From contig NW_026251387.1 in NCBI RefSeq assembly GCF_025118155.1, positions 496,001-560,000 on the forward strand: DNA of 64,000 bases, given 5' to 3'. The notes under the pieces are model-generated. The model worked only from the letters and a program-made list of their open reading frames with translations. It ran no database searches and was not told where the DNA came from. The position numbers and the translations under genes are program-made. This document shows, in pieces, positions 48,025 through 61,909 of this stretch (within the stretch, counting starts at the first letter, position 1; each line of letters begins with the position of its first letter). The stretch comes from Cokeromyces recurvatus (lineage: Eukaryota; Mucoromycota; Mucoromycetes; Mucorales; Mucoraceae).

Positions 48025-49906
48025 AAAAGCATATCGTACTGTAAATGTTTAAAGTAAAGTGGTATTTTTTAGATGTTGCATCATTCAGAAGAGTAGTGGT
48101 GTATTGTTAAATAAAAATTGATGCATAAGAATGGAAATAAATTATGGCATGTTCTGTTTTGCTTCATCGTAGTAGAATATCTTACAGAAGAACAGAAAGC
48201 TTTTATCCTTTAAAATTATCTGGTTTTTGATCGAACATCAAAGAGTATAAACTAACCTTATTTTATAGTTTGTTACAGTCTCTTGTAATTCCTTTTCACA
48301 CAAAGCAATTAGTATTCTAACTTGAGTGTAATGTTAAAAAGTATAAATACTTTTCCTATTAAAATAAAATAACAAAGTTTAATAAGCAGCCCCAAAAAGT
48401 ACTCCTTTATTTTTGTTTGTAATTTACCCTACCTACTTAACTTATCACTTCTCTGGTGGTAAGTATTTTTATTTATTTCACATAACTATTTTCTCTTCCA
48501 AAAAAAAAGACTGTGAATATGTCTTATGATGGGCTTTTTTTTTCACTAAAACGGTTAGCGATTCTCTTCCTGGTGCCCGCTAGTTTAATGAGCATAACTA
48601 GATCTTTGGAACTCGGTGATTGGACTCTCATAGTAAACTGTTCAATTGATGCTATTCGTTGGAATCTAATATTCTGATAACAATTAAATAATTTCATCAG
48701 CGCTGTAAATAAGATAACACCATATGCTTATTCGTTCAGTAAATACAGAGAATGAAAATTATGGAAAGTTTTTTTTTTCTTTCTTTTCGATAAAGTTATC
48801 GCTTAATATCAGTCAAGCCCAAATTAGCATTCACAGCTTAGGATGGCGTGAATTTATTGAAAGATATCTACAGGACTTATTACAAACGATCAACGAGTTC
48901 CTCTTAAGTAGAATTAATAGGGCTCATTGATTGAGGGTAACAAAAAAAAATGGATACATCATATATCAACACTACTTATCTACTACATCTTTTGGAAACC
49001 ATTTTTTTTCCTGACATGCAGTAGACATCCTCTTGAATCGGAAAACTCAAATAACTCCCCCATACACACATACGCATACATATACTCTACTAAAGGCGAC
49101 TAAAGCAGAAGACGGACTCTCTTTAGAAGCCATTTTAAAGGAAATTTATCAAATTATCGTTCGACTGATAAATGATTTCAAACTAGCCATAACAAGAAGA
49201 CATATCACGAATAACATTGAAGACGTTAGAGACCACTCCATCAATCCAATCTATAACACATACGATAGACATTTAGACTCCTGTTTTATTGTCATATCGC
49301 TGATGGTATAAACTCTGTCAAGACGACACCCATCATGATTCAAAGGTTAACACCATGGAACACAATGAGTTTTCTTTTTTTTTTTAAAAAAAAAAAGGAT
49401 ATTAGCTTGTATATTTGTTAATCTTAATATACCTGTATAGAACTGAATCCTTCCGTTTACACAGACTGTAGTCCCCTTGTTATGTAATCATCGATTCAAA
49501 AAATTTATGCCAAAATATACTTATTCGCTCTTGGACCAGCCATACTAGAGATAAATTAGCCTTATAGGAATATGTTATTAATTTAAACTTTTTCTGTATC
49601 TTTCAGATATCAAGAAGAAGGGTGTTTTACGATTTTGTGAAAATAGCCAAACTGACAGAGATAAGTGTTTCGATAATCAAGAAAAAAAGCACGAAGCTAT
49701 TACACTCGACCCAATCTACAAGTAGATCAAACTCGTTATATAAATGATCTCTATTCAGAGAAAAAAAAAGCATGAAGAAATAGCTGAACGATGTGTTACT
49801 GTTAACCCTGAGTGACATAGTCTCTTGTATCATTTTATTCATGAAAATATTCATAGGAGAAGATCAAAAAACTGGTCTGTGCCCTACACAAGATAACCAG
49901 TGACGA
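48025..49906. other. no supported gene
   Basis: Right of the TIR element. Short frames near 48724-48930, 49033-49311 and 49600-49850 have ordinary-looking composition but match nothing I know; they could be the worn 5' part of the Fanzor scrap that follows. A T-run/A-run junction lies at 49373-49397. Confidence 0.4.
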
Positions 49907-50065
49907 TTTGTGAACGGTATAGGATTCCAAAGAATGATAAAGAAGCACAATTATTTTGTATACTTGATAGGTGAATTTAGAACAAGCAAGTGTTGTCCAA
50001 AATACCACAATATGAATTTAGAAATATTCAAACGACTTGATAGCCGCCCTCAAACCTATCATTGA
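49907..50065 (+). pseudogene. third Fanzor scrap: zinc-ribbon region only
   Basis: A 52-residue open frame reads FVNGIGFQRMIKKHNYFVYL then IGEFRTSKCCPKYHNMNLEI then FKRLDSRPQTYH. The order (basic helix, YL-x-x-EFRTS, Cys-rich knuckle, N-L-x-x-FK-R, RP) fits a Fanzor branch different from the two copies at 18.8-20.6 and 46.6-47.7 kb. One zinc-ligand Cys appears replaced by Tyr, and the expected downstream Cys pair and NRD block are missing. Recognition by pattern only. Confidence 0.45.
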
Positions 50066-50273
50066 AAAGCAAATCCTTTTGTAGTTTTTTAACATGATCT
50101 ATTAAGGTGTATTCTCATATATCGACTACTTGATGTTTATTGACCTCAATTACATTATGATAACAAGAATAAGATGTGAGAATTAGAACTACTGGAAAAC
50201 TATGCCAACTACTCTTGGGGTCTGTTTACTATTTATTTAACAGAGATTTGATTGCTTAGCATTGTTCGTTTAT

Positions 50274-50311
<38 letters not shown>

Positions 50312-51606
50312 ACATCATCACCTGCAAGGTTTTAATGTTCTTCTGCTGCGCCTACTGATAATTGTAGAAGAAGATGACTACGACAAGAGTAATGAAGGCC
50401 AATGATTTGTGATATTTAGAATTCTATAAACTTCCTCGTCTAGTTAACATGGGATCTACCAAGTTAAGATCAGCATCCCTATTATATGAATCGTTTACTA
50501 TGTCTACATTCTGTTTTAAATATACTTTTCCCGGGATCATCTTCGACTTTGATATAAATTAATATTTAAATTTAAAACCCTTTTTCTCTAGACTAACATT
50601 TCACACACACACACACATACACCCCTTTTTTTCTGAATTTACGTAATAGATTATTTATTACCTGAATTACATAAACATTTGTTTTTGTTTTAAACTTGTT
50701 TCACTTACTTTGTATAATGTCATTAGTCACGTTTTATTATTATTATTATTATTATTACAGTGTTTACAACAACAATGATGACTTTCTATAGTATTAACAG
50801 TATTTATTTAGCTATAAATTTGGACATGTAGAGGATTATTGTTGAATATAATACTTCTTGGTGTAGTAACTTCTTATTTGGTATTGTAGTATATCCCTTT
50901 TATATGCTGTAATGAATTCTTGATTATAATTAGGGTCTATAATACAAACAAGATTAAATATATTAATAAATGAGACCCTGAATTTAATTACTTGTAATAA
51001 TTAAATAACAACTATACTTAATTCACTATTAATAGAATCACGTCAACTGCGAAAAAACCAACAGTCTTCATTAATTCACCACATGATACTTTTATATATT
51101 TCATATTGTAACGTTAGGCTTTTCATAGATGAATTGCAACCCTTTTTTTTTTAAAAAAAATGTGATTATCTACTCTTGGCTATTTTAACCTCAAAGACTA
51201 CATAAGAGCCCTTTATTATAGTTTTATACTAACCATACTAGTAAATACAGAAAGTCTATTTAAAGTTATTCTAAAGTATTTTTTTTTAATCTTCTTAAAG
51301 ATGACAGAAAGAAATCCCTATCGTTAATTATGTTTAGCATTAGATCTTGTAGTATTTTCTCATTATTTTATCAAGTATCAACATATATATTCTTAATTTA
51401 AGAGGTGGTAGATCTATTTGCTCAAATAATACCAGTAGCTTTTTCTGGCTAAATAAAGGGACAATTACAAATGCAGCATGCATTAAATACGTTTTCAGCT
51501 GAGATTCAAATCATAAAACGACAATCATAATCGTACAGGAACCAGTTAAATAAAGGTTATAATCAGGAACAACAACAAAAAAAAATTTTTTTTTTTGATA
51601 CTGCGC

Positions 51607-51637
<31 letters not shown>

Positions 51638-51932
51638 AGAGAGAGAGATTACAATAATCTTCTAATAGAAAATGTTTGTGTTCTTCAAGACATATGTTCA
51701 ACAATGATGATTGAGCTATAACATGCCTAGAATTCTAATTGAATAGTTAATTATGTAAGAGTTTACTCATTGAATGAAGATGGAGAATTATTTTCAATTG
51801 GTTTAAAAAAAAAAAAAAGTGTGTGTTTAGAGAGTGTATGTAACCATTTTTTTTTTTTTTTTTTAAAAAAAACATCGTTATGTCAAACAATATGTCATTT
51901 TTTTTTCTTTTTTTGTACATGTCACTATAATT
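50066..51932. other. intergenic stretch, no gene seen
   Basis: AT-rich, with A tracts at 50279-50309 and 51607-51634 (the latter followed by a GA dinucleotide run), a CA run near 50604-50620 and a TTA run near 50736-50757. A T-run/A-run junction just upstream of PER1 (51847-51870) may be in its promoter or leader. Confidence 0.55.
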
Positions 51933-52975
51933 ATGCCAAAATATAATAACTGGTTATACATAGTTATAATAGTTTATATAGCTCTAAGTACAGTAAATGC
52001 TTCTTTAGGTGATGAGCAGCCCATTTACACTAAATGTGTTGATGAATGTGTTCAATTGTCATGCCCTACATCTTTAGATTATTTTTTAAGCTTATTAAAA
52101 TGGACTTGTAAGTCAACACTTTTGTTACATTTCTATTTATATACAAATATTAATATATACACAAGAAAGGTCCAGAGAATTGTAAATACAGTTGTATGCA
52201 AGAAATAACGGATGAAGCGATTCAAAAAGGCACAGCTGTTTATCAATATTACGGTAAATGGCCATTTTATCGATTCTTGGGTATACAAGAGCCCGCTTCA
52301 GTCATCTTTTCGATTGGAAATGGAGTTGTTCATGCTTATTATTTACGACTATTTATAAAATATGTTCTAAACGGATACTTTCTAAAGGGATTCATGATAC
52401 TGTATACTATCATTGGTATGAATGCATGGTTTTGGAGTACCATCTTTCATTCTCGAGACACAAAATTTACAGAACTTATGGACTATTTCTCAGCTGCTTT
52501 GTTAGTACTTTATACATTATTTTATGCAATCCTGAGAGTGTTTGATATTCGAAATGGATTCATGATCAAGACGATGGGAGTCGTGTTTATTTGTGCATTT
52601 GTAGCCCATGTTGGTTACTTGGTTATTGTAATATTTGACTATACCTATAATATGTATGCTAATTTGATTATTGGGGGGCTTCAAATATCTCTTTGGATTT
52701 ATTGGTTTATAATACAAATCACAAGGTCCAAAAATCATTCAAGATTATCTTATGCGTACCTTGCTGTTGTCTCCTGTGTTGGTGTTGCAGTTTCTCTGTG
52801 CCTCGAATTAATTGATTTCCCGCCTTTATGGCGAGTATTTGACGCTCATAGTCTATGGCATTTTACAACTATTCCACTTACAATCATCTGGTATCGTTTC
52901 TTAATGGCTGATATGTGGTATGAAATGAATACTAAATCCTTTTCTTACACTGCTGTTCCTCTTTTACCAGAATAA
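51933..52975 (+). CDS. PER1: PER1/PGAP3 GPI-anchor remodelling phospholipase
   Basis: Exons: 51933-52107 and 52170-52975; in frame, 326 residues. PER1 removes the sn-2 acyl chain of GPI anchors in the ER/Golgi. Seen: signal peptide (NWLYIVIIVYIALSTVNA), a Cys-rich luminal segment (CVDECVQLSCP ... CPENCKYSCMQEITDEAI, spanning the intron), YYGKWPFYRFLGIQEPASV, then seven or so membrane spans with NAWFWSTIFHSRDTKFTELM, YFSAA (CREST-superfamily His/Asp/Ser motif) and AHSLWHFTTIP (second His). All expected catalytic residues are visible. Confidence 0.94.
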
Positions 52976-53259
52976 TAAGTAAGTCATTAGTGTAATCATA
53001 CATGTTTGTATATAACAAAGAAAGTCATCTGCCGTTCATATCCTAGATTTTTTTAAAAAAAAATAGAAATATAGAGAAAAAAAAAGTATTTTTTTTGTAT
53101 ATAATAGATAAATAATATGTATAGATTTATTTATTAATAAAGCATGGGGAGAAGGTAGTTATTGAATTTTACTTTGTTCTTTTGTTTTTGTTTTTATTAT
53201 TTTTTATTTATTTATTTATTTAATAATTTTTACCCTTCCATACTTCCTTTATATGTATT

Positions 53260-54113
53260 TTAGGCATTAGGACCGCTAGTGGCACGACTACCAGCACCAG
53301 TTCCTTCTCTGTAAAGTTGTTGATCCCACAAGTAAACGCCAAGGCCTTCACCGGCACGATTAAGCTGTGTAACCATGTCAGCTAATTTTTTAATAGCCTC
53401 TACTTGCTCACCCAAAAAGGTACTTTCAATAAAATCACACATCTGTGGATCATTTTGACCGTCAGCAATCTTGTGTAAATTCAACAAAGATTTATTAACA
53501 TCTATCATTAAATGTATATGAGTAAGTATTTAATTATCGAATTAAAAAAAAAAAAAACATAACATGTATACAATACTCACCCTTTTCGAGTTGAAGGGCA
53601 GATTCAATAGCATTCTTGGCAGACTTCCAATCAGTCTATATAGAATATGATTAGTATAAACTACAGATAATTTATTTTGTATACCCACCTCAGGTGCTTG
53701 CAAAGCGCGTAGTACAACTCTTCCTCCTCTAGTATTGATATAATCTATATATACATATAATCCATTAGAAATGTTGTCAAATTTAAATGATCGTTATACG
53801 AACCAATCAATTTCTGGGCATGTTCTCTTTCCTATTAAAAAGAAAAAAGAAAAAGCATATGCATATATGCATATAACATGTGTAAGCTTATGTACATACT
53901 ATCACACACAAACACACACACACATATATATATATATTATACCTCTTCAGCAGCTTCACGAAAGTATTTTTCTAAGCCAGGTAAGGCAACAGAAGAATGT
54001 TGAGCCCAAGCAGACATTGACAAGTAAACTTGAGAAGCTTGTAACTCAGTATTAACTTGTTGGTTCAAGGCTTCTTCAGATTGGCTGGCAAAGTTTTGTT
54101 TAGCAAGAGACAT
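53260..54113 (-). CDS. ferritin, heavy-chain type
   Basis: Five exons, transcript order: 53943-54113, 53804-53831, 53689-53744, 53581-53635, 53260-53501; in frame, 183 residues, normal ferritin length. Ferritin stores iron as a 24-mer cage. Seen: [20 protein letters not shown] with the first ferroxidase Glu, [12 protein letters not shown] (Glu...Glu-x-x-His ferroxidase pair, split by two introns), [34 protein letters not shown] with the last helix ligands, and [14 protein letters not shown]. Ferroxidase residues look complete, so heavy-chain function is expected. Exon 2 has 28 bases. Ferritin is patchily distributed in fungi, present in early-diverging lineages by my knowledge. Confidence 0.94.
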
Positions 54114-55333
54114 TTTTGAATACAGGAGAATATAGTAAAGTGAACAATTAATGTAAGAAAGTTTGTTAAGGAAAAAAAGAAAAGAAAAAGAAAAAAAACC
54201 CCCCCCACATATTTATACACCTTTTGACAAAATGATGTCGTCGCAAGAAAAAAAAAATTAAAGTGTCGCACTTTGAAAAAAAAACAGAATCGTGTGCTTT
54301 TAGAAAAGAGTGTTGTACAACTGTTTATTCAAGTGTCGAAAAAAAGAAATCTATTAGAATTGACTGAGACACTCGTATATACGATTGCTATTTAAATATC
54401 ATGTTGATCTCCGTCTGTGCCTTGTTGCTACTTACCTTGCCTTTTACGCTAAACGCCCTCCATTTGGGAGAGGAGGGCTTCATCTTTGTTTGTCAACTTT
54501 TTGCGCCCTAACTCTTCTTCAAGTGTGCATACAACTGAAGGTTGGCTACGTTGTTTGCGTTCCTTGTCTACCATGGGACAATGGGGGGGTTTCGTTTAGG
54601 TCTATTGCTTTGTATTTTAGCACCTCAAGTAGAATATCTTCAAGGAAGATATCATTACCATGGGTATCCTCGTCAATCTTTGAAAACTTCTACAGATGTG
54701 AATATCCATTCGTTTTTGATTTTACTAACACTCTCATTACTGTTGACCTAGAGTACGTTCAATATGGGTCTTTTTTTTTTTCCTTTTTTACGATACCTTA
54801 GACAATGTGTCTTTTCCAGTTACATGTTTCATATCCCCCTGGATTAGCAATCCTATATCAATTTTCTTATATGTTTCAATATTCGATTTGATTGGTTACA
54901 CATAAAATCTAGTTAAATGACCTTTTGTGTTATACTCATGACAAAAACATTGGAATAATTTCTTTTCTTTTTGACACAGAATGTAGACTATAATGAATGC
55001 CTGAATTTTTATACTTCTTTACTTGATAATAATAGAATTCTAAAATTGAATAGTCAAGGTACATACTTGAAGATATCTTCATACAACCTATAGCTGAATT
55101 TTAAGGGTAATTCGCAGTTCTACATATTTATGCATATAATCATCAATAGTTTTTACTATAAAATAATAATAAAAATCTCTCTCAAATTATTTGCATATAA
55201 TAATGCCATTATATTCATTCGATACTTAAGAAAAACATACAAAAAGGAAGGGAAGGGAGTTTTTTTTTTTTTTTTTTTTTTTGTTAACAGAAATAATTAT
55301 GCTTACAAAATTGACATATTCTCTTTGAAGTAC

Positions 55334-55364
<31 letters not shown>

Positions 55365-55491
55365 GGAAATGAAATTGCTGAATCAGCAAATTACCCCGCT
55401 TTCATATATCTTGGTTTATTTTATGTGTTACCTTTTGTTCTTGATTTTCTGGTAAAAGGATGGAAAAAGAAGGACAAACTCAGCATTAAAA

Positions 55492-55535
<44 letters not shown>

Positions 55536-55920
55536 AAAAGGTCTTTTTAGAATTACATTGTTGAGAAAGATATTCATAAAGACTAAGCTATTTGATTATA
55601 AACTATATGCCATGATCCTATATCAATCTTAGTAAGCATAAAGGAAAATTCAATAGGAACTTATTTCAAATTACAAACTTTTCTTCCGTGTACGCCAACT
55701 TATACCTTTAAATTCCCATCTTTATTTATCTACTTTTTTCAGTAATCTTTTAACTTTACTAGGCTTTCGGTAAATGTAATTCCTCATTCAAAGTGTCTCA
55801 CAAATATTATTAAATCATGTAGCAAAAAAAAAAAAAAAAAAAAAAGGGCTTTTATATAATTATAAATACGAAGCATAATGAATGTTGTGTATATGTTGGT
55901 ATTTACATTTTATATCTTAT
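54114..55920. other. intergenic, possible decayed coding stretch
   Basis: Contains long T and A tracts (55260-55282, 55334-55361, 55498-55531, 55823-55845). A less AT-rich block at about 54400-54760 has overlapping frames on both strands (54385-54801 plus) of unknown relation; it may be a dead gene or element fragment. Nothing recognised. Confidence 0.45.
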
Positions 55921-57612
55921 TTAAACTTTATTTGTCCATTTTTTAATGACTTTTTCAATAAGATCTAAGCCTAATTTAATTTGATCTAAAGGTGGACCAA
56001 AACTAAGTCGAACAAAGTGATGACATGGTGATTCGAATAATTCACGACGATGAGAAGGCTAAAAAAAAAATAAATAAATAAATAAATAAAATAAAGGGTA
56101 AATATAGATTTTCAGTTACGTAATATGTATATATAACACTTACATTCACATCAAAAAAGATACCAGGCACAACAATACTATAAATAATAATACATCATAT
56201 ACAATTAGTGATACGGCTATTTTACTCAACTTGTTTTTAAACTTACACTTTCTCTTTAAGGCATTCTTCAAAAAAGTTAAGACCAATATTAATAGGCTCA
56301 GGTAAATGAGATAAATCGAGCCAAACATAGAAGGTTGCATTCGGTGATACTTTAACATGAAGACCCATTTCATCTAATCTTTTAAGAACATAATCTCTTT
56401 TTTGTTTAAAATGTCTTTGAAGACTTATAACTTCATTTCTAAACTTCTTTGGATCCAAGAATTGAATAGCTGCTTTTTGAAGTGGATGGTTTGCCCCACC
56501 TTCTAAGAATGAACCAGCACTTTCCATGGATGAAATAACCGCCTTTGGTCCAACAATCCAACATACACGCCAACCAGGCATCTAAAAGTAAAAAAAAAAA
56601 AAAAAAAAAAAAGAGAAAACCCCCACCGAGTATATTGAATTTAATATGTACTGTACTATACACACAACAAATCTGTAGATGTAAACTTACACGAAAGTTC
56701 TTTGTCAAACCATCAATCAAAATAACGGGATCTTCATTTACATCTTCAACATAACGACTGATGCTCACAGTTTTACCTTCTTCTTTATCATAGATATATG
56801 CAGAGTAAAATTCATCCATAACCAAAGTAGTATGACGTTCCTTTGCAATCGCCACGAGCTCCTCTAATTCTTCATCTTGAATGACTTGTCCTGTTGGATT
56901 ACGAGGGTTAGAGGCAACAATCACCCCAAGTCCTCGTCCAGAGATCTCCTTACGAATTGTATCCGAATCAATATGATAACGTGCAGCTTCTTCTAGAGTA
57001 GTAGGGATGGGTACAAACCGTTTAAATACGGATAACATTTGTTCATAAGCAGTGTATTCTGGTAAGAAATAGCCTACATTAACATCTCCAATCGCTGCTG
57101 CTACACGTGTCAAACCAGCACGTCCACCAGGTACAATACAGACATTTTCATATGTATATTTAGATTGCTTATCTTTACGATACACTTCATTGTATAAATC
57201 AGCTACTGCCTTTCTCAATTCAGGTATACCACTTGTTGGTGCATATTCATAACAATCTTGTGAAATTTCAATTGTCATAGGTCTCTCCATGCAACCTTCA
57301 ATAGGACCGACTATTAAATATAAAAAATATAAATATAAATATTTATATGCATTTGCATTAATTATATATATGTGTGTCTGTAAAGGAAGTTTTTATTTTA
57401 CCTTCAGGAGCTCCTTGACCAAAATTAGACCATTCTTTACTCGAGTAAGTAAAGCCCTGTTTCATAGCACGGTCCATCACATAAATGACGCCAGTAGAAC
57501 CAGGATGTTCGATACCATGAATATTACCTTCTGACTTTGCCCTTTCTGCTTTATTTTCATTACCAGGATAGCTTCTTAATGTCTGGTGTGCTTTAGATTC
57601 GTGTTCGGCCAT
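55921..57612 (-). CDS. class I/II PLP-dependent aminotransferase
   Basis: Exons, transcript order: 57402-57612, 56691-57310, 56247-56581, 56144-56177, 55921-56058; in frame, 445 residues. Fold-type I aminotransferase: YAPTSGIPELRKAVADLYNE, VCIVPGGRAGLTRVAAAIGD (PLP phosphate site), ASNPRNPTGQVI (conserved Asn-Pro), VMDEFYSAYIYD (PLP-ring Asp and Tyr), DGLTKNFRMPGWRVCWIVGP with the Schiff-base Lys near 274 (intron 2 falls inside this motif), and HHFVRLSFGPP with the C-terminal substrate-carboxylate Arg. The substrate cannot be assigned; it resembles aspartate/kynurenine-type enzymes broadly. Complete by all core motifs. Confidence 0.9.
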
Positions 57613-58201
57613 ACTATTTTATTATCATATTAGATTTTCTGTTGTATTTATATATATATATATATCCTGGGGGGGAAATATTTATGCATTTTTTTTTTTT
57701 ACAGTTTATTTTTCACTTGGAGTGCAATATCACGAAAATGGTATCGTGGACGATGTTCTTTATTATCAGACATGATGTATGTGTATGTGTATACGTATTC
57801 TTTTCTTGCTTCTTCCTTAAAAAAAAAAGGGATAAAGATAAAGATAAAGATAACAAAAAAAAAAAAAAAAAAAAAAATTCAAAAATAAAACCAATTTGGC
57901 TGATTTTATATAAACAAGGCTTTTAAGGCGGTAGTCTCCTTTTTGTTTCACAATAAACATGATTCTACCATTCCGTCATAATTTACTGCGTTATTTACTA
58001 TTATCAGAAGTGAGCTATTTTTTTTTCCCGAAAAAAGATTTAATTATCATTATACTAAATTCGCTTTATAACATTTGCTATATATTTTTTTTTCTGGCTA
58101 ATTAAAGATTACGTCTATTTTCTTACTGTAAATGTTATAATATAGAATCGAATAAATAATATTATACATTCAAATAATTTTTATTTAAAACATGTATATA
58201 G
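57613..58201. other. intergenic spacer
   Basis: Between the aminotransferase start and the RAT1 stop. Contains a TA run, an A tract (57856-57877) and a GATAAA repeat (57831-57853). No gene. Confidence 0.6.
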
Positions 58202-61200
58202 TTAATAGTATCCTCCTCCACCACCATAATGTCCATAATTTCGATTATTTCCACCATATCCGCCGCCTTGTTGATATCCACCACTACGACCTCTATTATT
58301 ATTGTTATATCCGCCACCTTGATAATAATTTGATTGATGATGGTGACGATTTCCCTGTGATTGATCGTATCCATAATAACCATCATTGTAGCCTTGTTGA
58401 TGATAGTTAGATCGTTGTCTTCCATTATAACTTCCACCGCCATAGCCTCCGTTATTATAGCCTCCACCGCCATAACCTCCTCCATTGCCATAATCATAGC
58501 CATAACCATTATTACCATAAGAAGAAGGATATCTTGATCCATCATGATTATATCCAGAGTTATAGCCCTGTTGTTGATAATTATTACGACGTCGATTCAT
58601 CGTACGCTGATTATTATATTCACGATATTCCTCTAAATGATTGATTTGTGGAGTATAACCACGGTTATTCTGATAACGTTGGCGTGTATCAATCTTTTCA
58701 AATGTAGCCCATTGTAAGTCTTCATAGTTTAAAGTGGGGTTGATACGAACTCCTTTGAGTAATTGAGTTGAAAACTTGAACCCTTCTGGGAATTGAGGTA
58801 GTGAATAAATAACACTGATGGATTTATCATTAGCAATATCTGGTAAATTAAAATCAGGTAGTGGTGTACGTAATGTACTGCGGGGAATGCATTCAATGTC
58901 TCTAGAAACTTCACCTGCTAGACCATCTGTGAGACGAACATCCAAAATCATCCTTTCATTATTTGCACGTTTTGTATAAACTGTACTAATGGCATTATAA
59001 GCCTTATGTGTTTCACTGACATACAGAATAGAGGGTCCTACACTGTTACGTTGCTTTTCTTCATCATTAAGTTGATCATAGACAGTATTCATTGCTTCTA
59101 ATAATTGTTTGGTATTAATAAATGGTAACTTAACTACACCTTGCCATTCCCATTTTTTGCCGTCCATATCTACTTCAAATTCTGTAGGATAAAAGCTGAT
59201 AATGGGTGAGTCTGGATCAGTCATTAGATGATGAAAAGGTTTAGGAATATGTGCTTTACTGTTGTTGTTGTTGTTTTTTGTATAATATAATAATAATAAT
59301 AGATAGATAGAGTTAGTATTCAATTAAATAGTGTACATATATTTATATATAGTGTTCTTCTCTCACCTTGCAGGGGGCAAAACACCCATTAATTGCTCAA
59401 ATGGATTTAGTGGTGCGTCAAGTTGGAATTTAATATCAAATGTGTCAATATTAACGAAATCTGAAGCCATAGGTGCATAATGATAGGGATAATACCATGA
59501 CCAAGATACACAACCCAGATAATAATATTTAAATACCCATACAAGACCTTCGCAGTATGATTGCACAATACTAATAAAATAATGTTTAACTTAGAAATTA
59601 AACTAAAAAAAAAAAAATACAAATATGTATTTATAGTCTTTTAATTGACTTACTGTCTAATTTCATCTCTGTCAGTTAAGGTAAGGTTGAATTTAGTTTT
59701 ATAATATCTTTCTTTCCAACCCGTTTCCCATAAACTAAAAAATAAATTAATAATAAAATGAATACCATTTTCTTTTTAATACATATATATATATATATAT
59801 ATATATTTTTAAAAAAAAAAGAATTTACCGAACTTCATCTTCAGGCTCACGTTGACGAGCAGCTTCTTCTTTTTCTTTCTTTTCATCAGCAATACGTTTT
59901 AATATAGCTTTTCCTTGAGCCTCTGCATCTAAGATAGAGCTCGTTTGTTCATTATCCTCCTCATCGTCATCCATATCATCATCATCATCATCATCATCAT
60001 CATTAGCTTCTTCCTCTTCATTATTCCCCATATCATCATTTACTACTGCTTCTTCTTCTTCGTCCTCTAATTTTCTTTTAGTACCCTTCTGGTCTTCATT
60101 TGAAGAAGAGGTTGCGACAGGGGGAGGAACTCCTAATAATTCTGCTTTTAATGCAGCAGCAGCATTAATATTAGCAAGACGAATTTCAGCTCTATTGGCA
60201 ATAACATCTGCATTAGACATAGCAGCATTAGGATTATTCACAGGTGCAGCAGTCAAATCTCCAAAATTAGGAACACTGGCATTATACTTCTTTGCTTCTT
60301 GAGTACGTCGATCATTTTCAAGTTTTCTACGTTTAGCACCTCTAGCTCGTCGTTCTTCGGTTTGCTTTCTTTCAGCAAAGATTGTATCTTCCATTTTACC
60401 TAATTCTGTAACAAGTATTTGCACACGTTTCAAATCAACTTCACCATTATTCGTCATATAACCACCCATCATAGGTATCACATTTTTCCATAATAAACTT
60501 AATGTACTGACCGCACCCTCCCTGATTTCTAAAGACGGCAGATGGGGTAAGAAATCGTTACCAATAAAAAAGCACATAAATACCCAATCATCGATTGCTC
60601 TTTCCAAATCCCAAGGGAGACCTGGTATATTGAATTTAAGCGCATGTTCTAAATATTCTCTTAATACATTTATATGTAAAAAGACGTATGGTTTAGGTGA
60701 TGCATTAGCTGCTTGGGCCTTTTTCATTTCAGCTAGCGCTTCATCAGATACAGGACAATCTTGAATAGCATGCCCAGGTTGTTTACATTTATAACAATTT
60801 CCTTTTGTTTTTTTATCTTCAAACACATCTTCACGCAAGATTTTAAAATGTGGCTCATGAGTGGCTAAGGCCAACATGATTAGATCTGCATCTAAACCAT
60901 ACATAACATGTTTTGTGTTAGGATTATGATCAGGACGAGCTCTTTGGACACGAATAAACTCCATTACTTTATGCTCACCCTCACCAGGAACAGTGGCATC
61001 TGAAAGGATAACTTTTAACTATATACATTAAGATATATAAGAAATGAGTAAATTACAAAATAAATATATATCTTACATTCTTCCAAAGAGGGTCAGAGTT
61101 TTGTTTAGCAGCGATGTGATAACGTAAACAAGTAGCTAAGTGAGCCATAAATGGAGTACCTGGAGTAATACAATTCGAATCGAAATGTTCTTTCTTTTCA

Positions 61201-61909
61201 GGCAATTGATGAGTTTGTCCAATAACTAATAAATATATATATAAGTATATTAATTTCTTTCTGTTTAAACAATATTGCTTTATATACCTTCTAATTCTTT
61301 ATAAACACGATCACTGGCTTCTTTTTCAATTTGAGCTAATTGAGAAGCACGAAAACGTCTAGAACGTTGTTGATTCATTTTAGCACGAGGAGCAACACCA
61401 TCTGTAAAATACATGTAAAAATTTAATTCATTATTCAGATTTTAGGAAATTATAATCATCTATTTACCGATAGCCATGTAGAGAAGTTTTCGAGGACGAA
61501 TCATGTCTACAATTCTATCCAAGTAATCAAATATAGCAATCATCATATCATCTTCTGTTGCAGGAGCAGGCTATAATAATAATAAAGAAATAAATTAGAT
61601 CGTCCCAGCATTTAACCTTTAGGTAGTAATTTTACTTTATTCTCTGGATGACAGCATGGGTGAATAATACCATTCATATCCAAATACAAATTATCGAATT
61701 CTTCCCCATTAGGATTTGGTTTTGTTGTGTCGATAGGTATAGTTGTGCCATTAACTGTCTTTGGATGTTCTTCAACTACAGGAGTAACCACTTTTGGAAA
61801 TTTATCTGATAACCATCTAATAAAATTATTTAGTTTACAATCCTATCTCTTTCAATACATGTATGTAAATAAATAAAGTCTTGTACCTAAAGAATGCTGG
61901 AACACCCAT
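58202..61909 (-). CDS. RAT1: RAT1/XRN2 nuclear 5'-3' exoribonuclease
   Basis: Nine exons, transcript order: 61887-61909, 61636-61816, 61468-61570, 61288-61401, 61077-61225, 59829-61018, 59654-59734, 59367-59570, 58202-59258; in frame, 1033 residues. RAT1 degrades 5'-monophosphate RNA, trims rRNA and terminates Pol II (torpedo). Seen: [33 protein letters not shown] (acidic site), [61 protein letters not shown], the zinc knuckle [14 protein letters not shown] (present in RAT1/XRN2, absent from XRN1), GNDFLPHLP. An acidic Asp/Glu run lies in the middle. The C-terminal ~130 residues are Gly/Tyr/Asn/Arg-rich. The first exon codes under eight residues. Confidence 0.95.

Noticed and set aside
48724..49311. 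Two short plus-strand frames as genes
   Set aside because: No recognisable motif, no convincing splice link, low-complexity pieces; possibly worn element sequence.
54385..54801. 138-residue frame in a less AT-rich block
   Set aside because: Overlapping frames on both strands look equally plausible, no start context or motif; kept only as a note in the intergenic entry.
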